Below, in pieces: positions 1 to 7,973 of a stretch of 64,000 nucleotides of DNA (position 1 is its first letter; each line of letters opens with the position of its first letter). Source of the stretch: Rhodalgimonas zhirmunskyi. Lineage in GTDB: Bacteria; Pseudomonadota; Alphaproteobacteria; Rhodobacterales; Rhodobacteraceae. A program made the translations under genes and the position numbers. The notes beneath the pieces are model-generated. The model was not told where the DNA came from and searched no databases. It worked only from the letters and a program-made list of their open reading frames with translations. Location: NCBI GenBank assembly GCA_030848925.1, contig JANFFA010000001.1, forward strand, positions 1-64,000, written 5' to 3'.

Positions 1-882
1 CAGGGCCTGCAGAGCGGCGAGACGCTGAGCGAGGTGTTCAGCTACGAGATCACCGACGCCGATGGCGACACCGCCACAGCCACCCTGACCCTCACGATCA
101 ATGGCGTAAGCAACACGGCAGTAGCCCAACAAGTTCCAGGTGACGACGGAAAGCCGGCATTCTATGAACATCCGGATGATGATCGCATTCCGCTTATCGT
201 TGATCACATCGTGGGCGAGACTGCGGATGCCGAAAGCAGCTTGAATAGCATCGCGCCGCTTTTGTCGGATGTGAATACCGGGTTGGCGATAGGGCATCCA
301 ATCTTGACCGCACTCAACAGCTTGCAGGATCTCGGTGGCACGACGGTATTGAGTGACACGCACGGGGATGTGTTCTCAGGGATTGATGCGAATGGTCCGA
401 TCCTTAAGGCCGTCAATGATGTGGGCTTCAAACCGCTGGCGGATCAGTACGATATCTTTGGTCAGGATTTCCCGGATGGGGCAGAGGATTTCGAACCGAT
501 CGTGACAAGAAGTGGCTTCCTGATAAGCCTCGCGGTTAATGATGGGGCCGATACGCCTTCGTTCCATGCGCAAGTCTGGTCGCCGACCGGCGAGGCGGCA
601 CGCATCAATAGCTTGGAGTTCTTGAGTGTCGATGGGGAAATCATCGACGGCGCTTCCGCTGTTATGGAGGCGCAGGATCGGCAACAAATTCAGGCCAATA
701 TCGAACTTGAAACCGGATACATCCTCCGGATCAGCGTTTGCCTTGATGATGAGGCTGGCGCTGCGAAGACCGCGAAACTGGAAGAGGTAGAAATGCCGAC
801 GTTCTCGGGGCAGACCGAGCGTTTTGCGCAATACGACGATTATGAAACAGCACGCCTGATGCAAGCCATTCGCGGCGCCTGA
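1..882 (+). CDS. C-terminal end of a giant VCBS-repeat surface protein (5' partial)
   Basis: The reading frame is open from base 1, so the gene starts upstream of the window. The first ~40 residues are the end of a VCBS/cadherin-like repeat: a Y-E-I-x-D-A-D-G-D-T stretch followed by an A-T-L-T-L-T-I strand, the usual end of such repeats in long bacterial adhesins. The remaining ~250 residues are an acidic, aspartate-rich terminal domain that I do not recognise. Proteins of this type are normally exported by type I secretion using a C-terminal signal. A TolC-like outer-membrane gene begins 13 bases after the stop, which fits. The terminal domain could be the secretion signal region; that is inference. 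The VCBS assignment is firm, the size and function of the whole protein cannot be seen. Confidence 0.8.
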   Translation, partial: QGLQSGETLSEVFSYEITDADGDTATATLTLTINGVSNTAVAQQVPGDDGKPAFYEHPDDDRIPLIVDHIVGETADAESSLNSIAPLLSDVNTGLAIGHPILTALNSLQDLGGTTVLSDTHGDVFSGIDANGPILKAVNDVGFKPLADQYDIFGQDFPDGAEDFEPIVTRSGFLISLAVNDGADTPSFHAQVWSPTGEAARINSLEFLSVDGEIIDGASAVMEAQDRQQIQANIELETGYILRISVCLDDEAGAAKTAKLEEVEMPTFSGQTERFAQYDDYETARLMQAIRGA

Positions 883-895
883 GGAAAGAGAAGAA

Positions 896-2467
896 ATGAT
901 GAACAAAGTCTGTGGGGGCAGCATGTCAGTCAACAAACGCAACGACCAAACTCTTGAGAAATCAGAAAGATCGGGGCGACTTCGACCATTGAAACTTGGT
1001 ATGATGTCGATGCTCATGATTACGGTCGCGGGGTGTACCGTCACCCCGACGCCCTTTACCAAGGCAGAACTGGCCACATTCGCGGCAGACAAGTCGCAGC
1101 GAGCGATTGCCGCAACACAGGAACCGGTCACGCAGTCGATTGATCTTTACGAGGCAATGGCGCGTGCGCTGAAGTACAACCTAGATCACAAGCTTGAACT
1201 TGCCGAAGTGAGCCTGCGATACGCAGAGGTGAAGGATGGCGAATTCGACATGCTTCCAGACCTCGTGGGGCGCGTGAACTGGGCCGATCGAAGCAATGAC
1301 CCTTTCTCGAACTCGCTTCAGGAGGATGGCACGGTAAGTGCGGGACAGGCATCGACTTCGGAAGATATCGGCAGTTACGATGCCGACCTTGAACTGAGCT
1401 GGGACATTCTTGATTTTGGTTTGTCCTATTACCGAGCCCAACAGACGGCTGACAAATTCCTGATTGCGGAAGAGCAACGCCGTTCAACGATCAATCGGGT
1501 GATTGAAGACGTTCGTACGTCTTATTGGCGCGCAGTGGCAGCGCAGCGCTTGCTCGTTCAGGTGGATCGCCTCGAGAAAAGCGCCAACAGAGCTCTCAGC
1601 AGTGCAACCCAACAGCTCAATCGGGGAGAGGGCGATCGGCTTGAAGCGTTACGCTACCAGCGCGAAATGCTCGAGACCATTCGCAGGGCACAGGAGCTTC
1701 GCCGAGACTTGTCGGTCGCCAAAAACCAGTTGGCTGCCTTGATGAACCTGCCCCAAGGGCAGACCTTCAGCGTGGTGCTTCCTGACCATCATCATCTGAA
1801 GACGCCTATCACTGCGCTCAGCTCTGAGAAAATGACCGAAATGGCGCTTCGCAATCGCCCCGAGATGCGAGAAATTGCCTATCGTCTGCGGATCAATGAA
1901 AGCGAAGAAGATTCCTCGCTTCTGAGCTTGCTCCCGTCGATGCGTGGGTATTTGGGAGTGAACTACGATTCCAACGATCTCTTGGTCAATAACGATTGGA
2001 CCCAATGGGGCGCACGTGTCTCTTGGGATCTGATGAACATCGCGCGTTATCCCCTCCGTAAGAAAGTTGTCGCGGGACAAGAGGCGCTTTTGGATGCGCG
2101 TGCGTTGGCATTGACGCAAGCGATTGCAACGCAGGTCTACGTTTCTAACAAGCGTTTCCACAGCCTGCAGAAAGAGGCGAAAGTTGCCAAGCGTTTGCAT
2201 GAGGTTTCGGATCGGATTTATCGCCAAGCGCGGAGCGAATTCAATTCAGGTGTAAGCAGCGAGCGTGAACTGGTTCGCGAAAACCTCAATGCGATCCTCG
2301 CATCCCTACGATATGATGCAACATATGCCCAGATGCAGGGCGCATTCGCGAATGTTTACGCTGCTGTCGGCCTTGATGCTTTCGATGGTCGATTGACCGG
2401 AAATGAAAGCGTCGAAGACTTAGCGGCATCACTGCGCAAGCTGTGGCGTTCACGCGGGGACAAGTAA
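896..2467 (+). CDS. TolC-family outer-membrane efflux/secretion lipoprotein
   Basis: 523 residues if the first ATG is used (purine-rich AGGAAAGAG just upstream); a second in-frame ATG lies at 923. A basic stretch is followed by a hydrophobic segment ending in V-A-G-C, a lipobox with the lipidated cysteine at residue 47, so the protein should be an outer-membrane lipoprotein. The rest is long helical sequence with the two repeated halves expected for the outer-membrane efflux protein family (heptad-rich pieces at ~170-290 and ~400-500). TolC-type trimers form the exit duct for type I secretion or RND/ABC pumps. The position 13 bases behind the VCBS protein suggests it serves that substrate. 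No ABC or HlyD-type partner is in the window; these could lie upstream of base 1. Confidence 0.85.
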   Translation: MMNKVCGGSMSVNKRNDQTLEKSERSGRLRPLKLGMMSMLMITVAGCTVTPTPFTKAELATFAADKSQRAIAATQEPVTQSIDLYEAMARALKYNLDHKLELAEVSLRYAEVKDGEFDMLPDLVGRVNWADRSNDPFSNSLQEDGTVSAGQASTSEDIGSYDADLELSWDILDFGLSYYRAQQTADKFLIAEEQRRSTINRVIEDVRTSYWRAVAAQRLLVQVDRLEKSANRALSSATQQLNRGEGDRLEALRYQREMLETIRRAQELRRDLSVAKNQLAALMNLPQGQTFSVVLPDHHHLKTPITALSSEKMTEMALRNRPEMREIAYRLRINESEEDSSLLSLLPSMRGYLGVNYDSNDLLVNNDWTQWGARVSWDLMNIARYPLRKKVVAGQEALLDARALALTQAIATQVYVSNKRFHSLQKEAKVAKRLHEVSDRIYRQARSEFNSGVSSERELVRENLNAILASLRYDATYAQMQGAFANVYAAVGLDAFDGRLTGNESVEDLAASLRKLWRSRGDK

Positions 2468-2641
2468 AAACATCTGAACCCGAATAGCGAACCGGCGTTC
2501 CTGGGTGTCTGACGTCAGCGCGAATGGCATCGTTTGGGGCGATTGGAGAAGAGAGGGCTTTTGGCTCATCGGAACTACTGACCCGCCCCTGCGAAATCCG
2601 TCACCATGATGTTGAGTCTGCGCAACCTTGAGAACGGACGA

Positions 2642-2970
2642 ATGCGAAAGGGCCGTTTCACCGGGACGCAGATATCGGGAGGATAAAGGAGCAGGAGGCG
2701 GGCATGCCGGCGACCGAAGTGTGCCGTCGTTACGGACTGAGCCCTTTCCTGTTTTACAAGCTGAGAGCCAGATACGGGACTTGGAAGTGTCCGAAGCGGC
2801 AGGCTGAAGGCGCTGAAATAAGGGAACGCCAAGCTCAAACGCCTGTTGGCCAATATGATGCTCAACAACGCGGTCCTGAAAGACCTGCTGGAAAAGATCT
2901 GACGACATTGACCAAGCAGCGAGAGGCAGCGCTCAGCGTGCTGCGGGATCACGACATCTCGCAGCGCCGG
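2642..2970 (+). pseudogene. Frameshifted remnant of an IS3-family transposase (OrfA plus start of OrfB)
   Basis: Read across three frames, the DNA spells a typical IS3/IS407-group OrfA. It starts M-R-K-x-R-F-T at 2642. A shift of one base near 2673 restores I-K-E-Q-E-A-G-M-P and then E-V-C-R-R-Y-G-L-S-P with F-Y-K, the OrfA helix-turn-helix. After another shift near 2810 the leucine-zipper end N-A-K-L-K-R-L-L-A-N-M-M-L appears and stops at TGA 2900-2902. The segment to 2970 (R-E-A-A-L then D-H-D-I-S-Q-R-R) matches the beginning of OrfB, which is cut off there. There are at least two frameshifts and the catalytic DDE part is missing, so it is not functional. The sequence starting TGACCCGCCCC near 2579 may be its left end. 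Confidence 0.8.
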
Positions 2971-3103
2971 TAACCGCGGAGCTGATCGATATCCAACGCC
3001 ATGAGGCGCTCTGCGACGAACCCGAGCATCTCGCCAAGCAGGTGGGCGTTTCTGACAAAAGCGCGCTTAATGCGGCGGTCTCAGATAGGCTGTCCTTGGT
3101 CAT
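2971..3103 (-). pseudogene. Truncated, frameshifted IS256-family transposase N-terminus
   Basis: On the minus strand an ATG at 3103 sits behind a good ribosome-binding site (GAGGAGATCAACC) and opens with M-T-K-D-S-L-S-E-T-A-A-L. After one frameshift around 3040 the translation becomes L-L-G-E-M-L-G-F-V-A-E-R-L-M-A-L-D-I-D-Q, the conserved start of IS256-family (mutator-type) transposases, which goes on to a G-x-G-Y/H motif in intact copies. Homology ends abruptly at about 2971-2980, exactly where the oppositely oriented IS3 fragment ends. Only about 45 of some 400 residues remain. The junction suggests insertion of one element into another followed by deletion. Confidence 0.6.
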
Positions 3104-3393
3104 GGTTGATCTCCTCGATCATAGGTCAGGTCGGCCAACCAAACCTTAGCTGAAGAACAACCGTGGCCGCCACGCGACAGGATTGGGGGCGTGTGATGTC
3201 CCGGTACGATAGGTGTCTGTGAATCATTCTGTCGGTTACCGCCCTCGCCGCGACCGTCACTTCTTGGCTATGAGTTATGGGTCTAACGCTCGGTAGAGGC
3301 GTCAGCCGATAGAGCAGTTATTCGGCTTGTCGACGTAAAGGCAAAGAAAACAGGCGTTGTTTCGCGGATAGTCAACTTCATTAGACGGGTGTC

Positions 3394-3433
3394 GTCAAAT
3401 TGTGTTGACAGGTGGCTGTCAAGTCAATTTGAC
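3394..3433. promoter_or_regulatory. 40-bp nested palindrome, probable operator of the peptide-transporter operon
   Basis: Two inverted-repeat pairs share one centre (between 3413 and 3414). The outer arms are GTCAAATT (3394-3401) and AATTTGAC (3426-3433). The inner arms are TTGACA (3405-3410) and TGTCAA (3417-3422). Both pairs are perfect and the 3-base spacers on each side are equal, so 28 of 40 positions are paired by design. It lies 93 bases before the start codon of the binding-protein gene. This is the form of an operator for a dimeric or tetrameric regulator. The obvious candidate is the winged-helix protein encoded in the same operon. The link to that protein is inference; the symmetry is directly seen. 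Confidence 0.6.
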
Positions 3434-3526
3434 TGGGGTCTGCGGGACAACTGACGCGCCCCAAGAACGTCAAGGTGAACACCGAAGGACAGCAAAATCG
3501 TTCCTTCACAACATGAGAGATATGCG

Positions 3527-5098
3527 ATGAAACTTCAGAAACTGACACAGATGGGGCTGGCATCGGCGGTCGCGCTGTTCGTAGCCAGTGGCGCCAATGC
3601 AGAAACCCTCAGGTTTCGGCTGGGTGAAGATCCGGAAAGCCTTTACAATGTGGAAACCAATTCGCTGACGGCAAACACAGTTATAGCGAGTTATCTTCTG
3701 GAACGGCTTGTCTATTTCGACAAGAACGGCGACGCGAAGCCTTGGCTGGCTGAGAGTTGGGAATTGAATGAGGCGCAGACCGAGATCACGTTCAAACTGC
3801 GCAATGGCATCACGTTTCATGACGGTGAGCCATTCAATGCGGATGCGGTTGTATACCATTTCAACACCATCCTCGCCCCGGAATCGGCGTCGCCTCATTT
3901 GGCATCAATGGGGCCGCTCACTTCCATCGAGGCGCTCGATGATTTGACGGTAAAGTTTACGTTTTCAGAGCCTTATGCCCCGTTCTTCAATGAACTTGCC
4001 GGGGCGACCGGTGGGTTCAACTCGCCGAAGGCTGTTGAGGCGGCCGGGTCTGGTTATGGTCGTGCGCCAGTCGGAACGGGTCCTTACATGATTGATCAAT
4101 GGATTCCCGGAACTGAAATCAAGTTTGTGCGCAACGACAATTATCACGAGCAGTTCCGAGGCGATGCCGTAAACAAGGGCGCGCCCCATGCGGAGGAGAT
4201 CCTGCTTTCTGTCATTTCCGAGGACGGTGTCGCCCAAGCGGCGCTTGAAGCCGGAGAACTGTCGGCGTCGATGTTGCTTTCGGATACGATTGCCCAATTC
4301 ATGGATCACCCGGATTTCAATACGGTTATCGATGAAACGGCGACCAACCTTATGTTTCTCGAGTTCAATCATCAGAAGGCTCCGTTCGATGACGTAAACA
4401 TGCGCAAGGCCATTGGTTATGCCATTGATCGTGAATCAGCGCTTGCTGCGGCATGGGATGGGTTTGGAACGGCAGCGCTGGGACCGCTGGCACTTGGCAT
4501 TCCTGGTTTTGACGGAGAAGTGGCCGCCAAATACGGAACGCCATATGATCCCGAGAAAGCCAAGGCGATACTGGATGACCTGGGCTGGGTGGATTCGGAT
4601 GGCGATGGCATCCGCGACAAGGATGGGAAACCAGCCGAATTTCTTATCAAAGGCTATGCAGGGTATGCCCACAGCTCGCGGACGTTGCAGGTTATCCAAG
4701 CTAACCTTGCTCAGATCGGCATCAATGTAACGTTGGAAACCGCGGATTGGGGCGCCTTCTATCCCTCCTTGCTCGACGATGGCTGGGATATGGATTTGAT
4801 GCGCTGGACTGCACGTGACGCCGGCATTCTTGGAGAACTGTTCCGGTCGCCCGGTCATCGCCAAAAGCTGCCGGCGAATGCGCCGCTGGACGATTTGCTG
4901 ACGCGGTGCAACAGCACGGTTGATCCGGCAGCGCGCAATGAATGTGTATCCGAGGCGCAAAGAATGCTGCTTGAGAACGTGACCATTGTGCCGATCATGT
5001 CAAACTGGACGGTCATCGCCACCCAAGGCAACGTCAAGGATTATACCATTGATCGTATGGGGTACCTGATCCCCGGTGATGTAAGAATCGAAGACTGA
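3527..5098 (+). CDS. Peptide ABC transporter substrate-binding protein (SBP family 5)
   Basis: 523 residues with a Sec signal peptide (basic start, hydrophobic core, cleavage after A-N-A at residue 25), so it is periplasmic. The mature part is a family-5 extracellular solute-binding protein (DppA/OppA type). It has the signature W-L-A-E-S-W-E-L followed by F-K-L-R-x-G-I-T-F-H-D-G and A-D-A-V-V-Y at ~75-110, then the conserved R-K-A-I-G-Y-A-I-D-R block at ~292-301. Length is normal for the family. It would capture di- or oligopeptides and deliver them to the permease encoded downstream. Start ATG 3527 follows GAGAG. A hairpin separates it from the permease genes. The D-aminopeptidase at the end of the operon suggests D-residue-containing peptides as cargo, by inference. 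Confidence 0.93.
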   Translation: MKLQKLTQMGLASAVALFVASGANAETLRFRLGEDPESLYNVETNSLTANTVIASYLLERLVYFDKNGDAKPWLAESWELNEAQTEITFKLRNGITFHDGEPFNADAVVYHFNTILAPESASPHLASMGPLTSIEALDDLTVKFTFSEPYAPFFNELAGATGGFNSPKAVEAAGSGYGRAPVGTGPYMIDQWIPGTEIKFVRNDNYHEQFRGDAVNKGAPHAEEILLSVISEDGVAQAALEAGELSASMLLSDTIAQFMDHPDFNTVIDETATNLMFLEFNHQKAPFDDVNMRKAIGYAIDRESALAAAWDGFGTAALGPLALGIPGFDGEVAAKYGTPYDPEKAKAILDDLGWVDSDGDGIRDKDGKPAEFLIKGYAGYAHSSRTLQVIQANLAQIGINVTLETADWGAFYPSLLDDGWDMDLMRWTARDAGILGELFRSPGHRQKLPANAPLDDLLTRCNSTVDPAARNECVSEAQRMLLENVTIVPIMSNWTVIATQGNVKDYTIDRMGYLIPGDVRIED

Positions 5099-5114
5099 TC
5101 CAACTTCCATCATC

Positions 5115-5144
5115 TTTCCCTGTGGAGTTCGCTCCGCAGGGAAA
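5115..5144 (+). other. Strong intercistronic hairpin with TTCG tetraloop
   Basis: Arms 5115-5127 and 5132-5144 pair over 13 positions with a single G-T (G-U in RNA) wobble and enclose a TTCG loop, one of the most stable RNA tetraloops. There is no T-run after it, so it is unlikely to be a full terminator. It lies 17 bases after the stop of the binding-protein gene and 18 bases before the first permease start codon. Hairpins in this position in ABC operons commonly protect the upstream mRNA from 3' exonucleases, giving more binding protein than permease. Confidence 0.65.
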
Positions 5145-5161
5145 AGGGAACAGGAATTACC

Positions 5162-6097
5162 ATGGCCAATTATGTCATTCGCCGACTTCTGATGATCATT
5201 CCGATCATCTTCGGAATTCTGTTTTTGACCTTCCTCATAAAGGCTCTTATCCCGACCGATGCCGTTTCTGCGCTTTTCTCGGGGACCGTGTCCGAAGACA
5301 AAGCTGCCGAGGCGATCGCGCAAATTCGTGAAAAATATCATCTCGATCTGCCGTGGTATCGGCAATTTGGCATCTATGTCTGGGATGTGATGCATCTCGA
5401 CCTGGGGGAAAGTGTGCGCACGCGACAGCCGGTCATTGACGAGATCGGGTTTCGATATGTCAACACGCTGATCCTTGCATTTTCAGCGCTGATCGTCGCG
5501 ATTGTAGTCGGTCTGGTGACGGGGATGCTGTCGGCTTACTTCAAGAATACTTGGATTGATGTGACTTCCATGTCGGTCGGTATGATGGGTATCTCGATGC
5601 CTGCGTTTTTTCTGGGCTTCGTCCTGATCTTCATTTTTTCGGTGCAACTCCGCTGGTTGCCGGTGATCGGCAGGGGAGATTTTCAATCTCTTATCCTTCC
5701 CGCGCTTACATTGGGCTTCATCGAAGCGGCGGCATTGTCGCGCGTCACGAGATCGTCGATGTTGGATGTTCTGTCACGTGAATACATCCGCACAGCGCGC
5801 GCCAAAGGTATGTCAGAGAGCTACATCCTCTTTCGTCATGCTTTGCCGAATGCCTTCCTTTCGATTTTAACGATGATCGGCCTTCAGATCGGTAATCTTC
5901 TGGGAGGGGCGTTCATCATCGAAGTCATCTTTGGATGGCATGGGATCGGCGAGTTGGCGGTCAAGGCGATCCAGTGGCGCGACTTCACAATTACGCAGGC
6001 GGTCATTTTGGTTAGCGCGGGGACGTATGTCTTCGTGAACCTGATCGTGGATCTTCTCTACACGTGGGTCGACCCCAGAATTAGCTATGAAGAATAG
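5162..6097 (+). CDS. Peptide ABC transporter permease, DppB/OppB type
   Basis: 311 residues, inner-membrane protein. The N-terminus Y-V-I-R-R-L-L-M-I-I-P-I with a first membrane helix, a periplasmic domain of ~80 residues, and five further hydrophobic helices match the DppB/GsiC family (BPD_transp_1). The cytoplasmic EAA loop that contacts the ATPases is visible at ~204-230 (R-E-Y-I-R-T-A-R-A-K-G ending in H-A-L-P-N). The family's extended N-terminal domain and normal length are present. ATG 5162 follows AGGAA. It forms the channel heterodimer with the DppC-type product of the next gene, which starts 8 bases after its stop. Confidence 0.93.
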   Translation: MANYVIRRLLMIIPIIFGILFLTFLIKALIPTDAVSALFSGTVSEDKAAEAIAQIREKYHLDLPWYRQFGIYVWDVMHLDLGESVRTRQPVIDEIGFRYVNTLILAFSALIVAIVVGLVTGMLSAYFKNTWIDVTSMSVGMMGISMPAFFLGFVLIFIFSVQLRWLPVIGRGDFQSLILPALTLGFIEAAALSRVTRSSMLDVLSREYIRTARAKGMSESYILFRHALPNAFLSILTMIGLQIGNLLGGAFIIEVIFGWHGIGELAVKAIQWRDFTITQAVILVSAGTYVFVNLIVDLLYTWVDPRISYEE

Positions 6098-6105
6098 GGC
6101 GCGCG

Positions 6106-6996
6106 ATGACCGATATGATACTTGAAGAACAACAGACTTTTGGCAAACCGACGGGTAGCAATTTTGCCCGCGCAATGCGCCGGCTATTGCGGCATCGCTC
6201 GGGGCAAGTTGGCGGGGGTGTCGTACTTGTGTTGGTGTTTTGCGCACTCGCAGGGGAGAGCATTCTTCCTTACGATCCGCTGTCCATTGATCCTATCAAC
6301 CGGCTCAAGCCCCCTAGTGCCGAACATTTCTTTGGAACCGATGAGCTTGGCCGGGACCTGTTTAGCCGCATTTTGTACGGTTCCCGTTATACTTTGATGA
6401 TCGGTCTGGTCTCTACCGTCATCGCGGCGACCTTTGGAATTACGATGGGGCTTCTTGCCGGTGGGGGCGGAAAGTGGGCCGACATGTTGATTATGCGTGT
6501 CGTCGATGTGTTGTTGGCATTTCCGTATATCCTGCTGCTTCTTGCTGTGGTCGCAATTCTTGGGCCCAGCCTTTGGACTGCGATGATTGCTGTCGGTGTG
6601 GGGGGGATGCCGGGATATGCGCGCCTGATACGGGGTGAGGTGCTGGCCCAGAAAGATGCTGAATATGTCGAGGCAATGCGAGCTTTAGGGGCCAGCCATT
6701 TGCGCATTCTGTTTGGAACAATCCTTCCGAATGTATTGCCGCAAATGGTGATCTACGCCAGCTTCACGATCCCGCTGGCGATTTTGGCCGCTGCCGCGCT
6801 TTCCTTTCTAGGGCTTGGAGCACAGCCACCTATACCGGAATGGGGCGCTATGTTGGTTGATGCGCGCACCTTTTTGCGAACGGCATGGTGGGTGGTCGCG
6901 GCGCCCGGAATGGCGATCTTTGTCTCGATCCTTGGCATGAATCTTTTTGGAAATGCACTTCGGGATGTTCTCGACCCCAAGGAGATGTCGAAATGA
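6106..6996 (+). CDS. Peptide ABC transporter permease, DppC/OppC type
   Basis: 296 residues. A cytoplasmic N-terminus precedes a first membrane helix at ~37-55, then the OppC-typical L-P-Y-D-P and H-x-F-G-T-D-x-x-G-R-D-L-F-S-R-I segments (~60-95) and five more helices. The EAA loop is at ~184-212 (E-Y-V-E-A-M-R-A-L-G ending in I-L-P-N-V-L-P). It pairs with the upstream DppB-type subunit. Its TGA stop overlaps the ATG of the first ATPase gene (ATGA), indicating translational coupling. Start ATG 6106 follows TAGGG. Confidence 0.93.
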   Translation: MTDMILEEQQTFGKPTGSNFARAMRRLLRHRSGQVGGGVVLVLVFCALAGESILPYDPLSIDPINRLKPPSAEHFFGTDELGRDLFSRILYGSRYTLMIGLVSTVIAATFGITMGLLAGGGGKWADMLIMRVVDVLLAFPYILLLLAVVAILGPSLWTAMIAVGVGGMPGYARLIRGEVLAQKDAEYVEAMRALGASHLRILFGTILPNVLPQMVIYASFTIPLAILAAAALSFLGLGAQPPIPEWGAMLVDARTFLRTAWWVVAAPGMAIFVSILGMNLFGNALRDVLDPKEMSK

Positions 6997-7973
6997 CGGC
7001 CCTTCTGGAAATTGAAAACCTGCAAACCCACTTCAAAACCGAAGGCGGCGTTGTTCGTGCCGTTGATGGCGTAGACCTGAAGGTCAACGAAGGCGAAGTT
7101 CTTGGCATTGTGGGCGAGTCGGGGTCGGGCAAGACCGTTACGGCCTTGTCGGCCCTGAGATTGGTGGACGAACCAGGGAAAATCGTAGGCGGTTCAATTA
7201 GATATGACGGCCGCGATGTCCTCTCCATGAACAAGAAAGAGCTGACACAGCTTCGTGGTGACCGGATTTCGATGATCTTTCAGCAACCGCGCGTGTGTCT
7301 CAATCCGGTTATATCCATCGGGCGCCAGATTACTGAATTGCTAAAGCAGCACCGAGACATTTCATCAAAAGAGGCACGCAACACCGCGATTTCACTTTTG
7401 AATTCTGTTGGTATCCCTGACGCCGAGAAACGGTTCAGTGCTTATGCGCATGAACTTTCGGGAGGGCAGGCGCAAAGGGTTATGATTGCCATCGCCTTGG
7501 CTTTGAAGCCGCGCGTTCTGATCGCAGATGAACCGACCACCGCGCTGGATGTCACAATCCAGGCACAGATCATAGAACTGCTTCGAGAACTGTGTCGGGA
7601 AATGGGAACAGCATTGGTTCTGGTGACGCATGACCTTGGGGTTGTTGCCGAACTGGCAGATCGGGTGGCTGTGATGTACGCGGGGCAGGTCGTTGAAGAA
7701 ACCGATGTCGAAACACTTTTTAGCAATCCGCAGCATCCCTATACACAGGGGCTGCTCAGCTCCATGCCGGTCCTTGGGCAACGCGCAGAGCGCTTGACTG
7801 CCATCCCGGGCACCGTGCCCAAACCTTCGGACATGCCGCCCGCGTGTCGGTTCGCGCCGCGCTGCAAAACGCGGATTTCGCTAGGTATGGATATTTGCAA
7901 CCAGGAACCACCCCAGTTGTTACGCACGGCCAAAGGAAGTGTACGGTGCTGGGCTATTGAGGGTGCGTCATGA
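6993..7973 (+). CDS. Peptide ABC transporter ATPase, DppD/OppD type
   Basis: 326 residues counted from the ATG that overlaps the permease stop; a longer in-frame extension exists upstream but would lie inside the permease gene. Walker A G-E-S-G-S-G-K-T is at ~39-46, the ABC signature L-S-G-G-Q at ~156-160, and Walker B with the D-E-P-T-T-A-L-D loop follows. The C-terminal oligopeptide-transporter domain carries the cysteine cluster (C-R-F-A-P-R-C at ~290 and a third cysteine ~11 residues on) seen in this subfamily. It energises transport together with the DppF-type ATPase encoded next. Its stop overlaps the next start (ATGA). Confidence 0.93.
   Translation: MTALLEIENLQTHFKTEGGVVRAVDGVDLKVNEGEVLGIVGESGSGKTVTALSALRLVDEPGKIVGGSIRYDGRDVLSMNKKELTQLRGDRISMIFQQPRVCLNPVISIGRQITELLKQHRDISSKEARNTAISLLNSVGIPDAEKRFSAYAHELSGGQAQRVMIAIALALKPRVLIADEPTTALDVTIQAQIIELLRELCREMGTALVLVTHDLGVVAELADRVAVMYAGQVVEETDVETLFSNPQHPYTQGLLSSMPVLGQRAERLTAIPGTVPKPSDMPPACRFAPRCKTRISLGMDICNQEPPQLLRTAKGSVRCWAIEGAS

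Larger units (their letters stand above)
2468..3526. other. 1.06-kb region without an intact gene: insertion-sequence debris and transporter promoter region
   Basis: No intact gene is visible. From about 2579 to 3103 the region holds fragments of two unrelated transposases (annotated separately). From 3104 to about 3390 I see no coding pattern or clear structure. The last ~130 bases hold a long palindrome and the leader of the peptide transporter operon. The region separates the adhesin/TolC pair from the transporter island and looks like an old insertion hotspot. Confidence 0.7.

Noticed and set aside
3405-3410. TTGACA as a -35 promoter element of the transporter operon
   Set aside because: No acceptable -10 hexamer at 16-18 bases; the hexamer is explained as the inner arm of the palindrome.
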